The notes under the pieces were generated by a model. It saw nothing but the letters and a program-made list of their open reading frames with translations, made no database searches and was not told the DNA's origin. A stretch of 64,000 bases of DNA from Flammeovirgaceae bacterium UBA2366. Its GTDB lineage: Bacteria; Bacteroidota; Bacteroidia; Cytophagales; Cyclobacteriaceae. Positions 31,471-40,173 of this stretch are shown one piece after another (the first letter of the stretch is position 1; every line of letters starts with the position of its first letter). Location of the stretch: contig DDTK01000007.1 in NCBI GenBank assembly GCA_002344065.1, positions 62,001-126,000 on the forward strand, read 5' to 3'. Made by a program: the position numbers and the translations under genes.

Positions 31471-34400
31471 ATGACAAGAAAGGCCAGTCATGGGCTCTAT
31501 ACGCCAACCCTTGAACACGATGCTTGTGGCATAGGTTTTATCGCCACCATAAACGGATCAAAAAGCAACCAGGTACTGCGCGATGCTTTATCGATGCTCG
31601 AAAATATGGAGCACCGTGGAGGCCGCGGGAGTAGTCCTAAAACAGGAGATGGTGCCGGCATTCTCCTCCAACTTCCACACGATTTTTTCAAGACGGAAAC
31701 AACACGCGTTGGTTTTGATCTGCCAGATCCAGGAAAGTATGGTGTTGGGATGATTTTTTTTCCACGAAACAAAAAAATCAGACAGCAATGCAAAGATGTA
31801 TTGATAAGCTTAAGTAAAACACTTCGGTTGGCTTTAATCGGTTATCGTCCGGTACCGGTGGATCACAGTATCCCCGGGCCTGGCGCTTCCGAAGTGGAGC
31901 CTGTTATTGAGCAAATTTTTATACGCCCGATTGATGATGATCTTGATAGACAGCGCTTAGAGCGCAAACTTTTCATCCTTCGCAATGCTGTTACGCATGC
32001 GGTTGCCAGGCAGCTAAAAGCTGCGGTGAAGGAATTCTATATCACCAGCCTTTCCTGCAAAACCATAATCTACAAAGGCCAGTTGCGTACAGATCAATTG
32101 CGCGCCTATTACAACGATCTGCAAGATGAACGACTTACTACCGCACTGGCTCTGGTGCATTCGCGTTTCTCTACGAATACCTTTCCAAACTGGAAACTCG
32201 CTCAGCCCTTCCGGTACATTGCGCACAATGGTGAGATCAACACCATCCGCGGCAACGTTAATAAAATGAAATCCAAAGAAGCGTTGTTCAAATCTTCAAA
32301 CTTTACTGATGAAGAATTGAACATGCTGTTGCCTATAACCAATCCCACAGGCTCTGACTCCGCCAACCTGGATGCATTGGTGGAGATGCTGGTATTGTCC
32401 GGTCGCTCCTTGCCGCATGTGCTGATGATGTTGGTGCCGGAAGCCTGGCAAGACAATAAACTAATGGATCCCCACCGTAAAGCATTCTATAAATATCATG
32501 CTTCGATGATGGAGCCGTGGGACGGTCCTGCTGCCCTGGTGTTTACTGACGGTTGCCGCATTGGTGCCACGCTCGATCGGAATGGATTGCGCCCCTTGCG
32601 GTATTGCATAACACGGTCAGGACGTGTGGTGGCAGCTTCTGAAGTTGGCGCACTTCCTGTTGATCCAAAAGATGTACTGGAGAAGGGAAGGATTACACCA
32701 GGAAAAATGTTGCTGGTGGATTTAGAGAAAGGAAAAGTTTTTGATGATGATCGTGTGAAGCGCTCGGTGTATGAAGGCAAGCCGTACTATCAATGGATTA
32801 TTGAAAACAGGATTAAGCTTAGACTGGAACCCGTTCCATCAACGTTTGAAGAAGATTTTAACATCGAAACCCTCGCACAACGCCAACAGGCTTTTGGTTA
32901 TACCAGCGAGGATATTAAAACGATAATCACACCCATGGCTGAGAAAGGCTATGAGGCCATTGGCTCCATGGGTGATGACACACCGCTGGCCGTCTTATCA
33001 AAAGAAAGCCGACATCTTTCAAATTATTTTAAACAACATTTTGCGCAAGTCAGCAACCCGCCCATCGATCCCATTCGTGAACGATTGGTGATGTCATTGT
33101 TTACCCGTGTTGGGGCGAGCTTAAATGTGTTGGAGGAAAGTCCGGACCACACCCAACAAATCCATATCTCTCAGCCGGTACTATTAAATTCCGATTTGGC
33201 CAAGCTGAAAGCCATGCATGATCAAGGCTATGATTATGCCGTGGTCAACTGTGTTTTTAAAGCCGATGGGAAAGCGGGAAGGATGAAAGAAGGTTTGGAG
33301 GCCATCTGCCGGGAAGCGGAACAAGCCGTGCAATCCGGTAAAAAAATTATCATACTTTCTGATAAAAAGATTAATGAAGGGTATGCCCCAATACCCTCCT
33401 TGCTGGCAACAGGAACAGTTCATCATCATCTTATCGACAAGAAACTTCGTACGCATGCCGGTTTAGTGGTGGAAGCTGGTGATGTATGGGAGGTACATCA
33501 CTTTGCCACAGTAATCGGTTATGGAGCCAGTGCCATTAATCCTTATCTCGCGCTGGAAGTTGTGCATCATTTGAATGAACAGGGTGTGTTTAGTAAAAAG
33601 CTTACCGATAAAGAAGTGTTTTCGAATTATCAGAAAGCCATTGGCAATGGTTTACTGAAAGTGATGTCGAAGATGGGCATCAGCACCCTTCAGTCGTATC
33701 AGTCGGCACAGATATTTGAAGCCATCGGCTTAAGCACGGAAGTGATCGATACAAGCTTTCGCGGAACCATCAGTCGTATAGAGGGGTTGGGCTTTGATGA
33801 CATTGCCGAAGAAGTATTGGTACGGCATCGTTATGCATTTCAATCTTCAAACACAAATCTTCCTGTTGGTGGCATCTACCAGTGGAAACGCAAAGGCGAA
33901 AAGCATTTATTCAGCCCTGAGGTAATCCATTGGCTGCAACACTCAACACGCACCAATAACTTTGAACTCTATAAAAAATATGCACAGGTAGTTAATGATC
34001 AATCAAAGGATCAATTAACCCTTCGCGGATTACTGGAATTTAAAAAGCGCAACCCTGTGCCGTTGGATGAAGTTGAGCCCGCAGAAGAAATTTTTAAGCG
34101 CTTTGCCACAGGTGCCATGTCGTTTGGTTCTATCTCGCACGAAGCACATGCAACCTTGGCTATTGCCATGAACCGCATTGGCGGGAAAAGTAATAGTGGC
34201 GAAGGTGGTGAAGACGAGGCACGTTTTACAAAAAGGGCTAATGGTGATTGGGAGCGCTCAGCCATTAAGCAGGTTGCTTCCGGGCGATTTGGAGTAACCA
34301 GTTATTACCTGACCAATGCTGATGAACTTCAGATAAAAATGGCGCAAGGTGCCAAACCTGGTGAGGGTGGCCAGTTACCTGGTGATAAAGTTGACGAATG

Positions 34401-35991
34401 GATTGGCCGGGTAAGACATTCAACACCGGGTGTTGGGTTAATTTCTCCACCACCTCATCACGATATTTATTCCATAGAAGATTTAGCACAGCTAATCTTT
34501 GATTTAAAGAATGCAAACCGTCAGGCGCGTATAAATGTGAAGTTGGTTTCGCAGGCCGGTGTGGGTACGGTGGCGGCCGGTGTAGCCAAAGCAAAAGCCG
34601 ATGCTATTTTAATCTCTGGTGCCGATGGCGGCACCGGAGCCTCTCCGTTGAGTTCTGTTCGTCATGCCGGGTTGCCCTGGGAACTTGGTTTGGCCGAAGC
34701 ACACCAAACGCTGGTAAAAAATAATTTACGAAGCAGGATAACGCTTCAAGCGGATGGCCAGATTCGAACGGGCCGGGATATTGCCATTGCCGCCTTGCTG
34801 GGCGCAGAAGAGTGGGGCGTAGCCACTGCAGCACTTGTGGTGGAGGGTTGCATTATGATGCGTAAGTGCCATCTCAATACATGCCCGGTTGGCATTGCTA
34901 CCCAGGATGTTGAGTTGAGAAAACTATTTACCGGTGATCCTGATCATGTGGTAAACTTCTTCACCTTCCTTGCGGAAGATCTTCGTGAAGTGATGGCCTC
35001 CCTGGGTTTTCGTACCATCAATGAAATGATCGGGCGCACGGATACGCTGCGCGTTCGTCAGGATGTGGATCATTGGAAGGTAAAGAAACTCGATCTGTCA
35101 CCTTTGTTATATCGCGAGTCAGCGGGAGAAGGCGTTGGCCTGTACAAACAAATTGAACAGGATTTTGAGTTGGAGAAAGTATTGGACTGGAAGCTGCTAG
35201 CTGCGGCACAACCAGCATTAGAGCATCTTGAAAAAGTTACAACTTCAGTTGTCATTGAGAACACCAATCGATCTACGGGCGCTTTGTTGTCGAATGAAAT
35301 ATCAAAACTTTATAAAGGTGATGGACTGGTTGAAGATTCGATTCGCGTTAAGTTTAAAGGATCAGCCGGGCAAAGTTTCGGGGCATTTGTTACCAAAGGT
35401 GTAACCTTTGAACTAGAAGGCGAAGCCAATGATTATTTCGGAAAAGGTTTGTCGGGTGGAAAGCTTATTGTTCATCCTGATAAGGAAGCAACCTTTAAAC
35501 CGGAAGACAATATTATCATAGGCAACGTGGCCTTTTACGGTGCTACATCAGGTGAGGCTTACATACGTGGCCAGGCAGGCGAGCGCTTTTGTGTACGAAA
35601 CTCAGGTGTGAATGCCGTGGTGGAAGGCGTGGGTGATCATGGCTGTGAATATATGACCGGTGGCCGTGTGGTAGTTTTAGGGAAGACCGGTAAAAATTTT
35701 GCAGCAGGCATGAGTGGCGGTATTGCTTACGTATTTGATCCGGAACAAACCCTGAAGGAATTGTACAACCCGGAAATGGTTGAACTGGAGAAGTTGGAGG
35801 AGGAAGATAAGGTGCAGGTGCATGCTATGATTGAAAAACATTTTCAGTACACCAAAAGCGATCCAGCCGATTGGATACTAGAGAATTGGGAACTCGCAAC
35901 AGAAATGTTTGTAAAAGTGATGCCGCGCGATTACAAAAAAGTGCTCCTGTTACGGAAGGTGAATAAACAAAAAGAAAAAATAGCATCATAA
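31471..35991 (+). CDS. gltB: Glutamate synthase large subunit
   Basis: Transfers the glutamine amide to 2-oxoglutarate, giving two glutamates. The 1506-residue protein has a short propeptide ending before the nucleophile Cys19 (HDACGIGF), a glutaminase domain to about 430, a central domain, the FMN/synthase domain (about 830-1210) with the 3Fe-4S motif CIMMRKCHLNTC, and the C-terminal beta-helix domain with repeated GxxG motifs (GKGLSGGKLIV, ATSGEAYIRGQAGERF). Length and domain order match bacterial GltB. It precedes gltD by one base, forming an operon. The 150-bp upstream region is A+T-rich and holds the promoter. Confidence 0.97.
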   Translation: MTRKASHGLYTPTLEHDACGIGFIATINGSKSNQVLRDALSMLENMEHRGGRGSSPKTGDGAGILLQLPHDFFKTETTRVGFDLPDPGKYGVGMIFFPRNKKIRQQCKDVLISLSKTLRLALIGYRPVPVDHSIPGPGASEVEPVIEQIFIRPIDDDLDRQRLERKLFILRNAVTHAVARQLKAAVKEFYITSLSCKTIIYKGQLRTDQLRAYYNDLQDERLTTALALVHSRFSTNTFPNWKLAQPFRYIAHNGEINTIRGNVNKMKSKEALFKSSNFTDEELNMLLPITNPTGSDSANLDALVEMLVLSGRSLPHVLMMLVPEAWQDNKLMDPHRKAFYKYHASMMEPWDGPAALVFTDGCRIGATLDRNGLRPLRYCITRSGRVVAASEVGALPVDPKDVLEKGRITPGKMLLVDLEKGKVFDDDRVKRSVYEGKPYYQWIIENRIKLRLEPVPSTFEEDFNIETLAQRQQAFGYTSEDIKTIITPMAEKGYEAIGSMGDDTPLAVLSKESRHLSNYFKQHFAQVSNPPIDPIRERLVMSLFTRVGASLNVLEESPDHTQQIHISQPVLLNSDLAKLKAMHDQGYDYAVVNCVFKADGKAGRMKEGLEAICREAEQAVQSGKKIIILSDKKINEGYAPIPSLLATGTVHHHLIDKKLRTHAGLVVEAGDVWEVHHFATVIGYGASAINPYLALEVVHHLNEQGVFSKKLTDKEVFSNYQKAIGNGLLKVMSKMGISTLQSYQSAQIFEAIGLSTEVIDTSFRGTISRIEGLGFDDIAEEVLVRHRYAFQSSNTNLPVGGIYQWKRKGEKHLFSPEVIHWLQHSTRTNNFELYKKYAQVVNDQSKDQLTLRGLLEFKKRNPVPLDEVEPAEEIFKRFATGAMSFGSISHEAHATLAIAMNRIGGKSNSGEGGEDEARFTKRANGDWERSAIKQVASGRFGVTSYYLTNADELQIKMAQGAKPGEGGQLPGDKVDEWIGRVRHSTPGVGLISPPPHHDIYSIEDLAQLIFDLKNANRQARINVKLVSQAGVGTVAAGVAKAKADAILISGADGGTGASPLSSVRHAGLPWELGLAEAHQTLVKNNLRSRITLQADGQIRTGRDIAIAALLGAEEWGVATAALVVEGCIMMRKCHLNTCPVGIATQDVELRKLFTGDPDHVVNFFTFLAEDLREVMASLGFRTINEMIGRTDTLRVRQDVDHWKVKKLDLSPLLYRESAGEGVGLYKQIEQDFELEKVLDWKLLAAAQPALEHLEKVTTSVVIENTNRSTGALLSNEISKLYKGDGLVEDSIRVKFKGSAGQSFGAFVTKGVTFELEGEANDYFGKGLSGGKLIVHPDKEATFKPEDNIIIGNVAFYGATSGEAYIRGQAGERFCVRNSGVNAVVEGVGDHGCEYMTGGRVVVLGKTGKNFAAGMSGGIAYVFDPEQTLKELYNPEMVELEKLEEEDKVQVHAMIEKHFQYTKSDPADWILENWELATEMFVKVMPRDYKKVLLLRKVNKQKEKIAS

Positions 35992-35992
35992 T

Positions 35993-37462
35993 ATGGGCCA
36001 GCCAGACGGATTTATGAAATTCAACCGCGAGATGCCCAAGACTCGCGATCCACACGAGCGGATAAAAGATTATAAGGAAATTTATCCGCCTTTGGATCAT
36101 CAACATGTCCATACGCAGTCGGCCCGTTGTATGGATTGCGGTGTTCCATTTTGTCACCACGGCTGCCCGCTGGGCAATACTATTCCTGATTTTAATGATG
36201 CCGTTTATCGTGGCGATTGGGAAGAAGCCATTACGATACTGAGTACCACGAATAATTTCCCTGAGTTTACCGGAAGAATTTGCCCTGCACCGTGTGAGGC
36301 CAGCTGTGTGTTGAGTATCAACAACAAACCGGTGGCCATTGAATACATCGAGAAAAGTATTGCCGAGACTGCTTTTGAGCGAGGCTACATAAAACCACAA
36401 CCACCCAAACACCGAACAGGCAAACGTATTGCCGTAGTAGGATCAGGCCCAGCGGGTTTAGCCGCTGCTGCTCAACTCAATAAGGCAGGGCATTGGGTTA
36501 CGGTTTTTGAGCGAGGTGACCGGATAGGGGGATTGCTTCGTTATGGTATCCCTGATTTTAAACTTGAGAAAAAAGTACTGGATAGAAGATTGAAATTGCT
36601 GGAGCAGGAAGGTATTATTTTTCGGGTTAATGCCCATGTTGGCGTAAACGTAAGCGCAAAGTTTTTACAAGATGAATTTGATGCGGTAGTTGTTTGTGGA
36701 GGTGCTTCCGCTACGCGTGATTTGCCCATTCCGGGAAGACAGTTACAGGGTGTTCACTTCGCGATGGATTTTCTCAGTCAGCAAAACAAACGCGTTGCAG
36801 GCGACCGTATTTTTTCTGGTGATGTCCTGGCCGGTGGAAAACGAGTGTTGGTAATTGGCGGTGGGGATACCGGTTCTGATTGTGTAGGGACCTCAAACCG
36901 CCAGGGCGCAAAATCGGTAATACAGATTGAACTGCTGGCCAAACCTTCACTTACACGAAATGAAGAAACTAATCCCTGGCCGTTGTGGCCTATGATATTG
37001 AACACCTCTTCTTCGCATGAAGAAGGTGTGGATCGCAAATGGGCTATTCTTACAAAAGAATTTATAGGCGATCACCTCAACAGGCTTGCCGGATTAAAAG
37101 TGGTGGATATCGAATGGACGATTGGGGAAAATGGAAAACCGGGTTTTGTTGAACGGAAAGACTCAGAACGCATTATACCTTGTGAGTTGGCCTTGTTGGC
37201 CATTGGATTTACCGGTGCAGAAAAAGGTGGACTTGTGCAGGAATTAGAACTTGAACTGGACGAGCGGGGCAATATCAAGACCCAGCATTACCAAACGAAT
37301 AAGGAAGGAATATTTGCAGCAGGCGACATCCGCAGGGGACAATCGCTGGTGGTGTGGGCTATATCCGAAGGCCGGGAAGCTGCGCGTGCAGTCGATGAAT
37401 GGCTGATGGGCGAATCGAAGCTTGAATCCAAAGATGAATCGTTTGTAAAGGTTTCTGTCTGA
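35993..37462 (+). CDS. gltD: Glutamate synthase small subunit
   Basis: Feeds electrons from NADPH through FAD and 4Fe-4S clusters to GltB. The 489-residue protein has N-terminal Cys clusters (CMDCGVPFCHHGCPLGN and CPAPCEASC), the FAD-binding GSGPAGLAAAAQL near 150, the NADPH-binding VIGGGDTGSDC near 290, and the C-terminal FAAGDIRRGQSLVVWAI FAD motif. It starts one base after the gltB stop, so the two are translated from one message. A hairpin overlaps its stop codon. Confidence 0.97.
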   Translation: MGQPDGFMKFNREMPKTRDPHERIKDYKEIYPPLDHQHVHTQSARCMDCGVPFCHHGCPLGNTIPDFNDAVYRGDWEEAITILSTTNNFPEFTGRICPAPCEASCVLSINNKPVAIEYIEKSIAETAFERGYIKPQPPKHRTGKRIAVVGSGPAGLAAAAQLNKAGHWVTVFERGDRIGGLLRYGIPDFKLEKKVLDRRLKLLEQEGIIFRVNAHVGVNVSAKFLQDEFDAVVVCGGASATRDLPIPGRQLQGVHFAMDFLSQQNKRVAGDRIFSGDVLAGGKRVLVIGGGDTGSDCVGTSNRQGAKSVIQIELLAKPSLTRNEETNPWPLWPMILNTSSSHEEGVDRKWAILTKEFIGDHLNRLAGLKVVDIEWTIGENGKPGFVERKDSERIIPCELALLAIGFTGAEKGGLVQELELELDERGNIKTQHYQTNKEGIFAAGDIRRGQSLVVWAISEGREAARAVDEWLMGESKLESKDESFVKVSV

Positions 37463-37471
37463 TCAGAAACC
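37450..37471 (+). terminator. Hairpin over the gltD stop codon
   Basis: GGTTTCTG (37450-37457) and CAGAAACC (37464-37471) form a perfect 8-bp stem with loop TCTGAT that contains the TGA stop. A longer-range inverted pair ACGCAGA (37475-37481) / TCTGCGT (37518-37524) follows. No T-tract follows, so intrinsic termination is uncertain. Confidence 0.35.
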
Positions 37472-37561
37472 AATACGCAGATGGTTCGTGTGCTTATGAC
37501 CATGTTTTTCAACACTGTCTGCGTGGAGCAGACCAATAAGCCCACTTCTTACTTTTCTCAC

Positions 37562-37623
37562 GCCACGCTTTCCGGACTTAATTAATCGGAGTAATTTTAC
37601 CACCTAAATTTCAGAAGCGTGGC
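37562..37623 (+). promoter_or_regulatory. Inverted repeat that can sequester the aguB start codon
   Basis: GCCACGCTT at 37562-37570 is a perfect 9-bp match to AAGCGTGGC at 37615-37623, and the GTG start codon (37619-37621) lies inside the second arm. In the mRNA this would close a 44-nt loop and hide the start. Cis translational control is an inference only. Confidence 0.4.
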
Positions 37624-38500
37624 CAGTAAACTTGTTAAAATAGGCACCGTGCAGATGTCGTGCACGAATAATAAAGAGGAGAACCTTCACAAAGCCATTA
37701 AAGGTGTTCGTGAGGCCGCAAAGAGGGGTGCACAAATTGTCTGCTTGCAAGAGCTTTTCACTTCGCTTTATTTCTGCGATGTAGAAGATTACGAAAACTT
37801 CAAGTTGGCCGAAGTTATTCCGGGACCATCAACCGATGCGCTGTCGGCAGTAGCGAAAGAATTGGGTGTGGTTATAATAGCGTCATTATTTGAAAAGCGC
37901 ACACAGGGCATCTACCATAATACAACCGCTGTGCTTGATGCCGATGGTGCGTACCTGGGCAAGTATAGAAAAATGCACATCCCGGATGATCCATCGTATT
38001 TTGAAAAATTTTATTTCACACCAGGCGATTTGGGGTACAAAGTTTTCAAAACAAAATTTGCCACCATTGGTGTGCTTATCTGTTGGGATCAATGGTATCC
38101 AGAAGCTGCACGCATAACTTCACTTATGGGTGCTGAAGTGTTGTTTTATCCCACGGCCATTGGGTGGGCAACATCACAGGATGAAGCGACCAACACCGAA
38201 CAATACAATGCCTGGCAAACCATACAGCGAAGTCATTCCGTGGCCAACGGAATACACGTGGTAAGTGTGAATCGTGTAGGTTTTGAACAAGAAGGAAGAA
38301 TGAAGTTTTGGGGGGGGTCATTTATAACAAATCCTTTCGGTAGCATTTTGTATAAAGCTTCACACGATCAGGAAGAAGTGCATGTACTTGAGGTTGATCT
38401 GAATAAGACCGACAGCTACAGAACACATTGGCCGTTTCTTCGCGACAGACGTATAGACTCATACCAACCCATTACAAAGAGATTTATTGACGAAGAATAG
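37619..38500 (+). CDS. aguB: N-carbamoylputrescine amidase
   Basis: Hydrolyses N-carbamoylputrescine to putrescine, CO2 and ammonia, the last step of the agmatine route. The 293-residue nitrilase-superfamily protein has the Glu-Lys-Cys triad: Glu in CLQELF, Lys in KYRKMHIPDDP and Cys in LICWDQWYPE. FYFTPGDLGYKVF and the RTHWPFLRDRRIDSY tail are typical of AguB. The start is GTG at 37619 (VASKLVKIGTVQMSC). aguA follows after 66 bp, which supports the assignment. Confidence 0.92.
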   Translation: MASKLVKIGTVQMSCTNNKEENLHKAIKGVREAAKRGAQIVCLQELFTSLYFCDVEDYENFKLAEVIPGPSTDALSAVAKELGVVIIASLFEKRTQGIYHNTTAVLDADGAYLGKYRKMHIPDDPSYFEKFYFTPGDLGYKVFKTKFATIGVLICWDQWYPEAARITSLMGAEVLFYPTAIGWATSQDEATNTEQYNAWQTIQRSHSVANGIHVVSVNRVGFEQEGRMKFWGGSFITNPFGSILYKASHDQEEVHVLEVDLNKTDSYRTHWPFLRDRRIDSYQPITKRFIDEE

Positions 38501-38504
38501 ATTA

Positions 38505-38552
38505 GTTACCAGTTGGTTGCCGGTAACCGGTAACTGGAGACTGGTAATGGTA
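38505..38552 (+). repeat. Heptad-period repeat upstream of aguA
   Basis: Consecutive 7-bp blocks read GTTACCA, GTTGGTT, GCCGGTA, ACCGGTA, ACTGGAG, ACTGGTA and a degenerate ATGGTA. The core is RCYGGTA. The array fills most of the aguB-aguA spacer and ends about 14 bp before the aguA ATG. Confidence 0.6.
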
Positions 38553-38566
38553 ACTGTAACTACACC

Positions 38567-39604
38567 ATGACCCCAAAAGAACAAGGATATTATTTTCCCG
38601 CAGAATTTGCCAGACACACCGCCACCTGGCTTAGCTGGCCGCACAAAGAGGCATCATGGCCGGGTAAAATCCATACCATTTTTCCGGTTTATGCTGAGTT
38701 TGTAAAACGTGTGGCAGAAGGCGAGTTGGTGAACATAAATGTTGCTGACGAGGCGATGAAGCAGTTTGCTGTTCAGCAACTGGAAAAAGTAAAGGCTGAT
38801 CTCTCGAAGATTAATTTTTTCTTTCACCCCACCAACGATGCCTGGTGCAGGGATCATGGCCCGGCTTTTCTTATTAATCCTAAAGCCGAACAAAAGAAAG
38901 TAATAGTTGACTGGGGATATAACGCATGGGGAGGAAAGTATCCACCGTATGATTTGGATGACGTTATTCCAACGTTGATTGCAGGACATTATAACATTCC
39001 GGTATTTCATCCAGGCATTGTTATGGAAGGTGGTTCTGTAGAATTTAATGGGAAAGGAACCTTATTAACCACAACTTCCTGCCTGCTAAACCCGAATCGC
39101 AACCCGCACCTTAATCAAAATCAACTTGAAGAGTATCTTCACAATTACTATGGTGTTGACCATATACTTTGGTTAGGCGATGGCATTGAAGGCGATGATA
39201 CTGATGGCCACATTGATGACCTTACACGGTTTGTGAATGAAGACACCGTTGTAACAGTTGTTGAGACGAATAAACAAGACCCAAACTATGAACCGCTTCA
39301 AGAAAATTTGAAGCTGTTAAAGACGCTTCGGCTTGAGAGCGGGAAGCAAATGAATATAGTTGAATTGCCTATGCCTTCGCCCCTGGTTTACGAAGGTATG
39401 CGCTTGCCTACATCCTATGCCAACTTTTACATCAGTAACAAATATATTGTCGTGCCTACCTTCAGTGATAAGAACGATGATCGGGCATGCGAAATACTTC
39501 AAGAATGTTTTAAAGATCGAACTGTAGTTGGTCTTGACTCAACGGATATTATTTGGGGTCTCGGTTCTTTTCACTGTCTAAGCCAACAGGAGCCGGAGGT
39601 TTAG
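38567..39604 (+). CDS. aguA: Agmatine deiminase
   Basis: Hydrolyses agmatine to N-carbamoylputrescine and ammonia, feeding AguB. The 345-residue guanidino-modifying enzyme has DAWCRDHGPAFL, the WGGKYPPYDLDD segment, MEGGSVEFNGKGTLLTT, GDDTDGHIDDLTRF with the catalytic His, and the nucleophile Cys in GSFHCLSQQEP. All are where expected. The ATG at 38567 starts a typical N-terminus after a heptad repeat. The last 4 bp overlap the convergent formyl-THF cyclo-ligase gene. Confidence 0.94.
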   Translation: MTPKEQGYYFPAEFARHTATWLSWPHKEASWPGKIHTIFPVYAEFVKRVAEGELVNINVADEAMKQFAVQQLEKVKADLSKINFFFHPTNDAWCRDHGPAFLINPKAEQKKVIVDWGYNAWGGKYPPYDLDDVIPTLIAGHYNIPVFHPGIVMEGGSVEFNGKGTLLTTTSCLLNPNRNPHLNQNQLEEYLHNYYGVDHILWLGDGIEGDDTDGHIDDLTRFVNEDTVVTVVETNKQDPNYEPLQENLKLLKTLRLESGKQMNIVELPMPSPLVYEGMRLPTSYANFYISNKYIVVPTFSDKNDDRACEILQECFKDRTVVGLDSTDIIWGLGSFHCLSQQEPEV

Positions 39605-40173
39605 AAGTTATAAACCTCGAACGGAGTGATAGTTGATGATAATAAGAAATCATTCGAATGGATGTCTTCAATCCTATCGACCGGGGAAAAAAGTGAGATA
39701 CCCACAAATGCACACGAAGGATTACAGGTTGCCAGAAACTTATCATAATATCCCTTGCCATATCCCACCCGGTTGCCTTGCTTATCAAAGGCCAACAACG
39801 GAACCAGCACTATGTCAATTTTTTCAGGGGGTGTTGGTATACCTTGTTGTGGTTCAAGAATTCCCCAATTGTTTTTTTTGAGCTGGTGCAATCCTTCAAA
39901 ATAGAAATTTTCAAGTTGATCAGTTTCGGTGTCTACACGCGGAATGCTTATCCGTATGTGCGGAAACTCTCTTCGGATGCGATCAACAATGAGCCAGGTA
40001 TCGGGCTCCCGCTTCTCAACTAAAGGAAGAAAGGTGTGAATGACTTTTTTAAAGGACAGATCAATGTGCGTAAAGAAGTTTTCACAAAGCCTGTAGTTCA
40101 GTTGCTGATACTCAGCTTCGCTAAGTGCCATTCGTTTTTCAAGGTAGACTTTGCGAAGTTCCTGCTTGGTCAT
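39601..40173 (-). CDS. 5-formyltetrahydrofolate cyclo-ligase
   Basis: Converts 5-formyl-THF to 5,10-methenyl-THF with ATP, returning the folate to one-carbon metabolism. The 190-residue protein has the basic N-terminus MTKQELRKVYLEKR, IDIVLVPLLAFDKQGNRVGYGKGYYDKFL (ATP and substrate loop) and a short C-terminal strand. Its ATG overlaps the bshC stop codon by 4 bp, indicating translational coupling behind bshC. Confidence 0.93.
   Translation of the reverse strand: MTKQELRKVYLEKRMALSEAEYQQLNYRLCENFFTHIDLSFKKVIHTFLPLVEKREPDTWLIVDRIRREFPHIRISIPRVDTETDQLENFYFEGLHQLKKNNWGILEPQQGIPTPPEKIDIVLVPLLAFDKQGNRVGYGKGYYDKFLATCNPSCAFVGISLFSPVDRIEDIHSNDFLLSSTITPFEVYNF

Noticed and set aside
39633..40023. Plus-strand open frames of about 80 codons
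   Set aside because: They lie fully within the formyl-THF cyclo-ligase gene on the other strand, which has clear family motifs.
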